A DNA stretch of 32,707 bases, taken from Euryarchaeota archaeon UBA136. Its GTDB lineage: Archaea; Thermoplasmatota; Poseidoniia; MGIII; CG-Epi1. Under the pieces are notes generated by a model. It searched no databases and was not told the DNA's origin. It was given only the letters and a program-made list of their open reading frames with translations. Location: contig DAXQ01000031.1 of assembly GCA_002506485.1 (NCBI GenBank), forward strand, positions 1 through 32,707. Reading direction: 5' to 3'. Below, piece by piece: positions 23,585 to 31,646 of this stretch (position 1 is the first letter of the stretch; every line of letters starts with the position of its first letter). Both the position numbers and the translations under genes were made by a program.

Positions 23585-25234
23585 ATGGCAAAACAGATGA
23601 TTTATGGTGAAGAAGCAAGAAAGAAGCTGTTAGATGGAATAACGGCAGCAACAGACGCAATTAAGGTAACCTTAGGGCCTAAAGCTAGAACGGTAGTATT
23701 GGACAAATCTTTTGGAAGTCCAACAATTATCAACGATGGTGTTACTATTGCTAAAGACATAGAATTACCGGATCCTTATGAGAATATGGGTGCTCAATTA
23801 GTGAAAGAAGTAGCTAGCAAGGCTCAGGATACTGCAGGTGATGGGACTTCTACTGCTGCAATCTTAGCTCAATCTCTTTCAGCATATGGTCTAAGAAATG
23901 TCTCTGCAGGAATGTCTCCAGTTAATCTTAAGAGTGGTTTTGATAAGGCAATCGAAAGGGTAGTTTCCGAATTAAAGTCAGCATCTAAGCCTGTTGTTTC
24001 GGGGGAAGTTATTGAACAAGTTGCTTCTATATCGGCTAACAATGATTCTGAAATTGGAAGTTTAATTGCAAATGCGGTTGAAAAAGTAGGTCAGGATGGA
24101 ATTATAACAGTTGAAGAGGCAAAGTCGATGGAGACAAGTCTCAAAGTTGTTGAAGGTATGGAATTCGATAAGGGCTATGTTTCACCCTATATGATTACAG
24201 ATCGTGAAAAGAGAGAAGCAGTATTAGAAAACCCTAAGATTTTATTCACAGATCATTCTATTTCATCTGCACAAGATTTGATTCCAGCATTAGAGGTGGC
24301 AGTAAAGCAAAGTAAATCGCCACTTTTGATTGTTTCAAAAGATTTAGAAGGAGAAGCATTAGCTACTTTAGTCCTTAACGTCGCTTCAAAGGTCGTTAAA
24401 GCATGCGCAGTTAAAGCTCCAGGTTTTGGAGATGAGCAAGGAGAACAATTAGAGGATTTAGCTATTTTGACAGGAGGAACTGTTATGGTTAAAGACCAAG
24501 GTTCTGACTTAAAAGAGATTACAGAGATGCATCTCGGAACAGCTGACAAAGTAATTATCGGTAAAAATAAAACAACGATAATTTCTGGTGGCGGAGATAA
24601 GAAGGGTATAGATCAAAGAGTTTCTATTCTCAGAAGTCAAGCAAAAGTTTCGACTAGTAAATGGGATAAAGAAAAGTTAGACAAGCGTGTTGGACGTTTG
24701 AGTGGCGGTGTTGCAATTCTTGAGATTGGTGCAGCTACTGAAACTGAAATGAAAGAAAAGAAAGCACGTGTTGACGATGCACTCAGTGCTACTCGAGCGG
24801 CAATGGCCGAAGGAGTTGTAGCTGGCGGCGGAGTCGCATTATTAAGAGCTTCAGACTCTTTAGATAAACTTGCAGGTAAGTTGCCGGATGAAGAATCAGT
24901 CGGTGTCAGAATAGTAAGAGATGCTCTTGCAATTCCATCCCGGCAGATAGCCGAAAACGCAGGTGAGGATGGTTCTGTAGTTGTTTCAAAAATTAAAGAA
25001 GGAAAAGGAAATTTTGGATTTAATGCACGAACAAATACTTATGAAGATTTGATGAAGGCTGGAGTAGTAGATCCCGTTAAAGTAACTAGAAATGCAATTC
25101 AAGCAGCAGGTTCTATAGCTGGTTTAGTCTTAACCACGGAAACCTTAGTCACAGACATTCCCGAAGAGAATGGTGGTGGAATGCCTGCCATGCCAGATAT
25201 GGGTGGAATGGGTGGAATGGGCGGCATGATGTAA
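23585..25234 (+). CDS. groEL: Group I chaperonin GroEL (Hsp60)
   Basis: This 549-residue protein forms the double-ring folding chamber with GroES. ATP-site motifs are TLGPK (29-33), Asp51-Gly52 and GDGTST (85-90). The apical domain and the later VAGGGVALLRA and DPVKVTRNAIQAAGSIAGL motifs are intact. The C-terminus ends in the Gly-Gly-Met repeat typical of bacterial GroEL. It is not a thermosome (group II), the chaperonin expected in archaea, which is not in this window. A GAGGT ribosome-binding site precedes the ATG. By eye its codons are more A-ending than those of neighbours such as leuS, but the tail of the window shares this. The stop lies five bases from the convergent bcp stop. Confidence 0.97.
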   Translation: MAKQMIYGEEARKKLLDGITAATDAIKVTLGPKARTVVLDKSFGSPTIINDGVTIAKDIELPDPYENMGAQLVKEVASKAQDTAGDGTSTAAILAQSLSAYGLRNVSAGMSPVNLKSGFDKAIERVVSELKSASKPVVSGEVIEQVASISANNDSEIGSLIANAVEKVGQDGIITVEEAKSMETSLKVVEGMEFDKGYVSPYMITDREKREAVLENPKILFTDHSISSAQDLIPALEVAVKQSKSPLLIVSKDLEGEALATLVLNVASKVVKACAVKAPGFGDEQGEQLEDLAILTGGTVMVKDQGSDLKEITEMHLGTADKVIIGKNKTTIISGGGDKKGIDQRVSILRSQAKVSTSKWDKEKLDKRVGRLSGGVAILEIGAATETEMKEKKARVDDALSATRAAMAEGVVAGGGVALLRASDSLDKLAGKLPDEESVGVRIVRDALAIPSRQIAENAGEDGSVVVSKIKEGKGNFGFNARTNTYEDLMKAGVVDPVKVTRNAIQAAGSIAGLVLTTETLVTDIPEENGGGMPAMPDMGGMGGMGGMM

Positions 25235-25239
25235 GGATT

Positions 25240-25716
25240 TTATCCTCTAATATCAATCAGTCTCTTCAAAACAGCATCTGCGTGATCTTTAGCCTTTACT
25301 TTAGTCCAAGCCTCAGCTATGTTCCCATCAGGACCAATCAAATAGGTTGTTCTTACAACGCCCATGTATGTTTTACCATACATTGACTTTTCTTGCCAAA
25401 CACCGTAATCGGATAGCATGCTCTTTTCACAGTCAGCCAGAAGATTAATCTTCAATCCATGTTTATCAATAAATTTACAATGCTTAGCCTCATTATCAGG
25501 ACTTACACCTATGACGGTAGCCCCATTCTCCTCAAAATACTTCTTTGAATCTGTGAATTCTTTAGCTTCAATTGTGCAACCTGAGGTATCATCCCGGGGA
25601 TAAAAATAAACTATCAACCATTTACCTGCAAAATCATCTAATCTTACACTATTTCCATCTTGATTAGGCAGGTTAAAGTTTGGTGCTTTGTTTCCTATTT
25701 CCAACGTCTGATTCAT
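25240..25716 (-). CDS. bcp: Peroxiredoxin of the Bcp/PrxQ type
   Basis: This 158-residue thiol peroxidase reduces hydroperoxides. The peroxidatic residue is Cys47 in DDTSGCTIEAKEF, with Arg122 (VVRTTYLI) completing the site. The resolving cysteine usually found five residues later is replaced by Lys52, and the common Pro before Gly-Cys is Ser45. It must therefore use Cys80, Cys96 or an external thiol. Length and the NFNLPNQDG and LIVYFYPRDDTSGC motifs are typical. The ATG overlaps the pccB stop (ATGA), so it is translated from the pccB message. Confidence 0.93.
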   Translation of the reverse strand: MNQTLEIGNKAPNFNLPNQDGNSVRLDDFAGKWLIVYFYPRDDTSGCTIEAKEFTDSKKYFEENGATVIGVSPDNEAKHCKFIDKHGLKINLLADCEKSMLSDYGVWQEKSMYGKTYMGVVRTTYLIGPDGNIAEAWTKVKAKDHADAVLKRLIDIRG

Positions 25717-27260
25717 AAGGGGATATTTCCGTGCTTGCGTTTTGGTCTTTCTTCTCTTTTGCTACCGTATCTTTCTAAGGCTATTAGCAATTCTTTACGC
25801 GTATCTCTAGGAAAAATCACTCTGTCAATGTAACCCATTTCAGCAGCTATATATGGAGATGCAAATTTTTCTTTGTATTCTTCTGTCAATTCTTGATGCA
25901 TTTTCTCAGGATCTTCAGCCTCCTTTATTTCTTTTCTGAAAATAATATTGACGGCACCTTCAGAACCCATTACAGCAATCTCAGCTGTCGGCCAAGCCAC
26001 ATTTAGGTCAGCACGTATGTGTTTTGATGACATAACATCATATGCTCCACCGTAAGCTTTTCTAGTAATCACCGTCAGTTTCGGAACGGATGCCTCAGAA
26101 AAGGCATACAGTAATTTGGCTCCATGCCGAATTATACCACCATGTTCTTGTTCAGTCCCAGGTAAAAAACCAGGAACATCAACAAAGGTTATCAGAGGAA
26201 TGTTGAAAGCGTCACAGAAACGCACGAATCTTGCCGCCTTCGTTGATGCATCAATATCCAGACAACCTGCTAAAAAGGACGGTTGATTTGCTACAATACC
26301 AACAGGCTGCCCTCTTAATCTTGCGAAGCCCGTGATAATATTTTTTGCCCAATAAGGTTGTAATTCGAACAAATTTTCGTCAAAAATTAGATTGATAACG
26401 TCACGAATATCGTATGGTTCATTAGAATTATTGGGAATAATAGAGTCCAATTCTTTTATACTTTCTATTTCATCTGGATTATATTCGATTATGGGAGCCA
26501 CTTCAGCATTGTTCTGAGGGATGTATCCCATTAATTCTCTTAGCGAATCAAATACATCTTCTTCCGATTCACAGGCTAGATGAGCAACTCCCGATACCGA
26601 ATTATGGGTCATTGCCCCCCCTAAATCTTCAAACGTTACATCTTCATGCGTTACAGTTTTAATCACGTCAGGTCCCGTAATGAACATATGGCTGGTGTTT
26701 TTCACCATCAGTGTAAAATCAGTCATTGCCGGGCTGTAAACTGCGCCACCAGCGCAGGGCCCCAAGATTAAGGAAAATTGGGGAATTACTCCTGATGAAG
26801 TTACATTTCGGTAGAATATCTCAGCATATCCTCCTAAGCTAACAACACCTTCCTGAATTCTGGCACCTCCAGAATCATTGAGTCCAATGACAGGACATCC
26901 TGTTTTCGTGGCCATATCCATCACCTTACAGATCTTTTGGGCATGCGCTTCACCCAAGGCACCTCCAAAGACAGTAAAATCTTGTGCAAAGATGTATACT
27001 ATTCTACCATTTATCGTTCCATGGCCTGTGATCACACCGTCTCCCGCCGGTTTTTTATCTTCAAGACCAAAATTGTTACTTCGATGTTTAACCAGCGCAT
27101 CCAATTCAACAAAAGAGTCAGAGTCCAATAAAGTGGCAATACGTTCTCGTGCCGTCATCTTTCCGGCCTTCTGTTGTTTTTCAATTCTTTCGGGGTCACC
27201 CTCTACAGCTTCTTTGAGTTTCCTTTCAAGACCCTCTATTTTCTCTGGTGTCCCCATCAT
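25713..27260 (-). CDS. pccB: Acyl-CoA carboxylase carboxyltransferase subunit (propionyl-CoA carboxylase beta)
   Basis: This 515-residue carboxyltransferase moves CO2 from carboxybiotin to an acyl-CoA, most likely propionyl-CoA. The N-terminal half contains GLNDSGGARIQEGV and LILGPCAGGAVYSPA, which form the acyl-CoA site and first oxyanion hole. The C-terminal half has VDVPGFLPGTEQEHGGIIRHGAKLL and ITRKAYGGAYDVMSSK, the carboxybiotin side. The same sequence family includes the alpha subunit of sodium-pumping methylmalonyl-CoA decarboxylase, so direction is not certain. The mcmA gene 2.8 kb away supports propionyl-CoA carboxylation. No biotin carboxylase or carrier gene is in view. AGTTATAG at 27280-27287 lies 20-27 bases before the ATG. 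Confidence 0.92.
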   Translation of the reverse strand: MMGTPEKIEGLERKLKEAVEGDPERIEKQQKAGKMTARERIATLLDSDSFVELDALVKHRSNNFGLEDKKPAGDGVITGHGTINGRIVYIFAQDFTVFGGALGEAHAQKICKVMDMATKTGCPVIGLNDSGGARIQEGVVSLGGYAEIFYRNVTSSGVIPQFSLILGPCAGGAVYSPAMTDFTLMVKNTSHMFITGPDVIKTVTHEDVTFEDLGGAMTHNSVSGVAHLACESEEDVFDSLRELMGYIPQNNAEVAPIIEYNPDEIESIKELDSIIPNNSNEPYDIRDVINLIFDENLFELQPYWAKNIITGFARLRGQPVGIVANQPSFLAGCLDIDASTKAARFVRFCDAFNIPLITFVDVPGFLPGTEQEHGGIIRHGAKLLYAFSEASVPKLTVITRKAYGGAYDVMSSKHIRADLNVAWPTAEIAVMGSEGAVNIIFRKEIKEAEDPEKMHQELTEEYKEKFASPYIAAEMGYIDRVIFPRDTRKELLIALERYGSKREERPKRKHGNIPL

Positions 27261-27332
27261 ATGCCCATTGCGGGAGTTCTATAACTTTGTGGGCAGTCCG
27301 AAGCACTTAACATCCGGCTTCAATGACCTAAT

Positions 27333-28589
27333 GTGAGTCAAGGCGTTCGTGGCACCCGTGATTTTTATCCGGAAGATATGAGATTACGGAATTGGTTGTT
27401 TGACAATTTCACAAATGCGTCTCTTTTACACGGTTTTGAGGAGTATGACGCGCCCGTTTTGGAATATGAAGAATTATACACAAGAAAACAAGGTGAAGAG
27501 ATAACTCAACAATTGTACAGTTTTCAAGATAAAGGCAACCGTAAGGTTGCATTACGTCCTGAGATGACTCCATCCTTAGCCCGTATGGTAATGGCTCGCG
27601 CAGGTGGATTACCAATGCCGATTAAGTGGTTCTCAATTCCCCAATGTTGGCGTTATGAAAGAACACAACGCGGTCGGGGAAGAGAACATTATCAATGGAA
27701 TGTTGATATTTGGGGAACAACTGAGATTTCTGCAGATGCAGAACTAATATCTGTGTTGGTAACTTTCTTTGAAGGTATTGGATTAACTGCTAAAGATATT
27801 GTTATTCGTGTTAGTAGTCGAAAAGTCCTTGAAGAAGTCCTAGGCTCTTTGGGTTTGGAGGGGGATATCTTTGCTCAGACATGCATTATTGTTGATAAAA
27901 TGGATAAACTTTCCTCAGATGTAATTGAAGATCAATTGTCTGATTTAGGGCACGATTCAAAAGTGGTTACGACAATTCAAGCAGTATTGGGAATCAAGGA
28001 TATGAATAGTTTACAAAAAGCCCTAAAAGATGAAAGTGTGGCGGTATCTGAACTTAATCTTCTATTTGACGCGATTGATTCATACGGCATATCTGAATGG
28101 GTTGAATTCGATGCTTCTATTGTTAGAGGTCTTGCATACTACACTGGTGCAGTTTTCGAGGCCCATGACAGAACGGGTGAGTTCCGTGCAATTTGTGGTG
28201 GGGGCAGATATGACAAACTTCTCTCTACATTAGGAGGGAAAGATTTACCTGCAACCGGGTTTGGTTTTGGAGACATGGTTATCATGGAATTACTCGCAGA
28301 GAAAGGCCTAATTCCTGAATTAGTAAGCGATATTGATGACATAGTAATTCCACTAAATTCTGACTTACGAAATGCAGCAGTTATGGTAGCAGCATCCTTG
28401 CGTAATTCAGGTAGAACTGTTGATTTAGTTTTAGAAGACAAAAAGATGAAGTGGGCGTTCAAGCATGCTGAACGCATTGGGGCAGCACGTTTGGTTTTAC
28501 TTGCTCCTGATGAATGGTCCCGTAAGATGGTTAAGATTAAGGATTTGGATACAGGAGAGGAATCTGAGATTTCCTTAAAGGATATCTAA
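27333..28589 (+). CDS. hisS: Histidyl-tRNA synthetase
   Basis: This 418-residue class II synthetase charges tRNA-His. Motif 1 is within the N-terminal region, motif 2 is RYERTQRGRGREHYQ (107-121), and the histidine-specific HisA loop RGLAYYTG begins at Arg265; motif 3 is GFGFGDMVIMEL. The C-terminal 90 residues form the anticodon-binding domain. It starts at GTG 27333, giving the standard MSQGVRGTRDFYPED opening. Upstream the 72-base gap to pccB is short and shows only a weak TATA-like CTTAACAT. Its cognate tRNA gene lies 1.3 kb downstream on the other strand. Its stop interlocks with that of the ligase gene (CTAA, 28586-28589). Confidence 0.96.
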   Translation: MSQGVRGTRDFYPEDMRLRNWLFDNFTNASLLHGFEEYDAPVLEYEELYTRKQGEEITQQLYSFQDKGNRKVALRPEMTPSLARMVMARAGGLPMPIKWFSIPQCWRYERTQRGRGREHYQWNVDIWGTTEISADAELISVLVTFFEGIGLTAKDIVIRVSSRKVLEEVLGSLGLEGDIFAQTCIIVDKMDKLSSDVIEDQLSDLGHDSKVVTTIQAVLGIKDMNSLQKALKDESVAVSELNLLFDAIDSYGISEWVEFDASIVRGLAYYTGAVFEAHDRTGEFRAICGGGRYDKLLSTLGGKDLPATGFGFGDMVIMELLAEKGLIPELVSDIDDIVIPLNSDLRNAAVMVAASLRNSGRTVDLVLEDKKMKWAFKHAERIGAARLVLLAPDEWSRKMVKIKDLDTGEESEISLKDI

Positions 28590-29860
28590 ACTTCACATTC
28601 ACTTAGGGGTTTGTCTTCTCTTGTTCTTATAATTATTGGAAATTCAAAACACAATTGACCTTTGTCATTTCTATTTTGACGGCTTTGATACTCTATTTCT
28701 ACAGCAAACCAGTCTTTTTCTTTCAATTCACTTTCCTCTAATTTGTAACCCTTTTCAATCAATTCTGCAGTTAATTTATCCATATTGTCTTCACCTAAAC
28801 GACCGCCGCCTGCCCAGCCACAATCCACTAGTACTGGGTCATCAAAAAATGGGCTATTTTCATATTGATACAATCTAAATCTTGCAAATCTAACCTCATG
28901 TTTTCCAGATCCCGGGCATACTCTTGCAACAATACAGTCTGTTGTTTCAATAAATTTGAATTTGTATGCACCTTTACGTTTAGGTTTTCCATTCATAGTA
29001 AAAGTTATACTATCATCAGCCTGTCTCAGAATGAAACCTTCCCAGCCCTCTTTTCTTGCTTTTAAGGCTATTTCCTCCGTAAAAGTTTTAATTTCCCTAT
29101 CTCCAAAGAATTTTGTTATTTCCAGCCTCTCAAGAAAAGTCCGGTCTGTAACATCTTCACCATACCAGAATATTACGTCAAAAACGTTGTATTTGAAATG
29201 GTATCCTTCTGATATTAGATATTCGTATTTTAATTTAGCTTTAGCTTCAGTCGTAGTCTCCGTCGTAACGGCCTTGAGAACTTTTGGATCTTCTTGACCT
29301 TCTTTATCAAAGGCTACTAATTCTCCAATTACTAGTGATTCTTCCGGCAGTCGACTTAGCGTATTTCTGATTTCTCTAACAACACTTAAAATCTCAGTTA
29401 TGGTTTTTATTCTTCTTGTATAACCAATTAGTTCCTTACCCGTATTATGCAATAAAATACAAGAACCATTGAATTTTCTTTCAGATAACCAGGTTTCGTC
29501 ATAAGCATCATCTTTTTCCTTGAGTTTGCTAACAGGTTTACAAGGTGCAAAAGATTGCGTCAAAGTTGAACTGACAACTATTTTTTCACCAAGAATAGCA
29601 TCTTCACGGGTTTCAACATAACCCTCTTCTTTCTTCTTTTTAACTTTCCTTTCAAATTCTAGAAGTGCTTGTTCTTCATCCGTGGTTTCATTAGTTCTGC
29701 CTCTGTTTTTACCATAAACTGTTTCTTTTGTACTCTGTTTTTTACCATCTTCATCATCTTTTGATGTCCACCATTCAGTAAGAATTTCATTCTCTTTTAC
29801 CTCTATTATCATATGCTTTAATCTTCCCGTAAGGTGTAATTGGTACAAGGTAGTCTTCAT
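28586..29860 (-). CDS. ATP-dependent DNA ligase-like nucleotidyltransferase with WGR-like N-terminus
   Basis: This 424-residue protein belongs to the covalent nucleotidyltransferase superfamily. Motif I is SERKFNGSC, with Lys129 the expected AMP-accepting lysine; the usual KxDG reads KFNG. Motif III-like VIGELVAF (Glu180), motif IV EGFILRQ (Glu274) and motif V AYKFKF (Lys300/Lys302) follow, then an OB-fold-like C-terminus from about 305. Residues 1-84 resemble a WGR domain: a strand-rich start MKTTLYQLHLTG, then YGKNRGRTN and a basic helix FERKVKKKKEEGY. WGR domains bind nucleic acid. It probably joins nicks in repair, perhaps alongside the standard archaeal ligase; an RNA ligase is the alternative. 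ATG 29860 is chosen because a TATA box lies 26-34 bases upstream; the longer frame runs into tRNA-His. Confidence 0.78.
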   Translation of the reverse strand: MKTTLYQLHLTGRLKHMIIEVKENEILTEWWTSKDDEDGKKQSTKETVYGKNRGRTNETTDEEQALLEFERKVKKKKEEGYVETREDAILGEKIVVSSTLTQSFAPCKPVSKLKEKDDAYDETWLSERKFNGSCILLHNTGKELIGYTRRIKTITEILSVVREIRNTLSRLPEESLVIGELVAFDKEGQEDPKVLKAVTTETTTEAKAKLKYEYLISEGYHFKYNVFDVIFWYGEDVTDRTFLERLEITKFFGDREIKTFTEEIALKARKEGWEGFILRQADDSITFTMNGKPKRKGAYKFKFIETTDCIVARVCPGSGKHEVRFARFRLYQYENSPFFDDPVLVDCGWAGGGRLGEDNMDKLTAELIEKGYKLEESELKEKDWFAVEIEYQSRQNRNDKGQLCFEFPIIIRTREDKPLSECEV

Positions 29861-29885
29861 GCTAAATACGCTATAACTTAACCAG

Positions 29886-29894
29886 TATAAAAAG
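29886..29894 (-). promoter_or_regulatory. TATA box of the ligase gene
   Basis: CTTTTTATA on the minus strand lies 26-34 bases before ATG 29860. It begins directly after the encoded CCA of tRNA-His. It defines a leaderless start; its T-run may also help end the tRNA transcript. Confidence 0.65.
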
Positions 29895-29972
29895 TGGGGC
29901 GAGGCCCGGGAATCGAACCCGGGACGAGGGAACCACAATCCCCCAGTTTAACCAAACTAGCCTAGCCTCGCC
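29895..29972 (-). tRNA. tRNA-His (anticodon GTG), with encoded G-1 and CCA
   Basis: On the minus strand the gene begins with G-1 (29972), which pairs with discriminator C73, the hallmark of histidine tRNAs. The seven-pair acceptor stem GCGAGGC/GCCTCGC is perfect. The anticodon stem GGGGA/TCCCT carries loop TTGTGGT with anticodon GTG. The T stem CCGGG/CCCGG has loop TTCGATT. The D stem GGCT/AACT has one G-U pair and one C-A mismatch. CCA is encoded at 29895-29897. AATTTTAT (30001-30008) is a plausible TATA box 29-36 bases upstream. Confidence 0.95.
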
Positions 29973-30017
29973 AAGTCATTGTCGATTGACAGGGTATTAG
30001 ATAAAATTACTTGAATA

Positions 30018-31637
30018 TCACAATATTTCTTTTGGCCTATACTCACCCCAAACTTTTCGGAGTGAATTACAAATTTCTCCAATCGTTACTTTTTCACTTA
30101 CGGCCTTGATAAGATGAGGCATTAAATTTTCTTTAGTCATTGCTTTTTGTTCAATAATATCAATATAATCAGATACATTTCCTCTTGTTTCTCTTAAAAC
30201 AGACAATTTATTGATTTGTTCTTGTATTGCCTCTTCATTTATTTTTGTAATATCTTCACTTTCCCCTTCTTTATCTTCTAAATAATCGTTAACACCGACT
30301 ATAATTCTCTCCTTTCCTTCAACTTCTTTTTGGAATTTGTAAGCTGAGTCCATAATCTGGGATTGAACCCACCCCTCCTCAATACAGTTTAAGATTCCTC
30401 CTTTTGTGTCTATTTCTTCGATTAAGGAGTCTGTCTTGTCACATAGTTCTTGAGTCATTTTTTCTATAGTATAAGAACCTGCTAATGGGTCGACTGTATT
30501 TGGAATTCCAGATTCTTCAGCGATTATTTGTTGTGTTCTCAAAGCTACTTTTGCAGCTTTTTCTGACGGAAGTCCCAAAGCCTCATCCATAGCATTTGTA
30601 TGCAGGCTCTGAGTTCCTCCGAGAACTGCAGAAAGGGCCTGTATTGCAGTTCTTACAACATTGTTGTGCGGTTGTTGCGCAGTTAATGTCGAACCTCCTG
30701 TTTGAGTATGGAACTTCATAGTCATTGATTTTTCATTTTTAGATCCAAATCTTTCAGATATGATATTAGCCCACATTTTTTTTGCCGCTCTGAATTTTGC
30801 AATTTCGTAAAGGAAATCATTGTGTCCATTAAAGAAAAATGTCATTCTTGGAGCAAAATCATCAATTTCTAATCCTTTTTCTATTGCGGCTTGAACATAA
30901 GCTATTCCGTTTGCTATAGTAAAAGCTAGTTCTTGTTCTGCAGTACATCCAGCTTCTCTTATGTGATATCCAGAAACTGAAATAGTATTCCAATTCGGAA
31001 CTTTGTTAGCACAATATTCGAATACATCCGTTGTTAATCTCATTGAATCTTTTGGAGGGAAAATATAAGTCCCTCTTGCAATATATTCTTTCAAAATATC
31101 GTTTTGGATAGTTCCTCTTAATTTTCTTTGAGGAACTCCTTGATTTTTGCCTGTAGAGATGTACATTGCTAATAGAATAGATGCTGGAGCATTGATCGTC
31201 ATACTAGTTGATACTTTATCCAGAGGAACTTGATCGAATAGAGCATCCATATCTTCTACAGAATCGATAGCAACTCCTACCTTTCCAACTTCTCCAGTTG
31301 CCATGGCGTCATCACTATCATAACCAATTTGAGTTGGTAAATCGAATGCAACAGACAGACCATTTTGCCCTTCAGAAAGTAAATATCGAAATCTTTCATT
31401 TGTTTCTTTGGCAGTACCAAATCCAGCATATTGTCTCATAGTCCATAATTTACCTCTGTATCCAGTGGCATGTATGCCTCTCGTGTAAGGAAATTTTCCA
31501 GGCAATTCTGTTTCAGAATCGTTCACATCTTCAGGAGTGTTTAGTATATCTCGTTCATCCAACAAAGTTTCTTTTCTTTCTGGGTACTTCTCTAGAGTTG
31601 GCTTGAGTGTCTCATCTTCCCATCGTTTTTTACTCAT
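30018..31637 (-). CDS. mcmA: Methylmalonyl-CoA mutase, large-subunit catalytic domain
   Basis: This 539-residue protein is the substrate-binding TIM barrel of B12-dependent methylmalonyl-CoA mutase, which converts (R)-methylmalonyl-CoA to succinyl-CoA. Recognisable segments are PYTRGIHATGYRGKLWTMRQYAGFG, DLPTQIGYDSD, GYHIREAG with the catalytic-site His, and FHTQTGGSTLTAQQPHNN. The C-terminal B12-binding domain is absent, as in archaea where it is a separate small subunit; that subunit is not in the window. Close relatives handling isobutyryl-CoA or 2-hydroxyisobutyryl-CoA cannot be excluded, but pccB nearby favours the propionate route. The start lies nine bases after the zinc-ribbon gene, so the two share a transcript. 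Confidence 0.94.
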   Translation of the reverse strand: MSKKRWEDETLKPTLEKYPERKETLLDERDILNTPEDVNDSETELPGKFPYTRGIHATGYRGKLWTMRQYAGFGTAKETNERFRYLLSEGQNGLSVAFDLPTQIGYDSDDAMATGEVGKVGVAIDSVEDMDALFDQVPLDKVSTSMTINAPASILLAMYISTGKNQGVPQRKLRGTIQNDILKEYIARGTYIFPPKDSMRLTTDVFEYCANKVPNWNTISVSGYHIREAGCTAEQELAFTIANGIAYVQAAIEKGLEIDDFAPRMTFFFNGHNDFLYEIAKFRAAKKMWANIISERFGSKNEKSMTMKFHTQTGGSTLTAQQPHNNVVRTAIQALSAVLGGTQSLHTNAMDEALGLPSEKAAKVALRTQQIIAEESGIPNTVDPLAGSYTIEKMTQELCDKTDSLIEEIDTKGGILNCIEEGWVQSQIMDSAYKFQKEVEGKERIIVGVNDYLEDKEGESEDITKINEEAIQEQINKLSVLRETRGNVSDYIDIIEQKAMTKENLMPHLIKAVSEKVTIGEICNSLRKVWGEYRPKEIL

Positions 31638-31646
31638 TGTTTGTAC

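Noticed and set aside
29861..29938. Longer N-terminus for the ligase
   Set aside because: The extension is translated from tRNA-His and the TATA box; the WGR-like domain begins at the ATG at 29860.
29895..29972. tRNA-His seemed to lack an encoded G-1
   Set aside because: Shifting the acceptor stem by one gives a perfect seven-pair stem, G-1 opposite C73, correct T8/A9 positions and an encoded CCA; the first reading left extra bases before the D stem.
29880..30017. Integration site for a mobile element at tRNA-His
   Set aside because: No integrase, repeated tRNA 3' end or foreign cargo is seen next to it.
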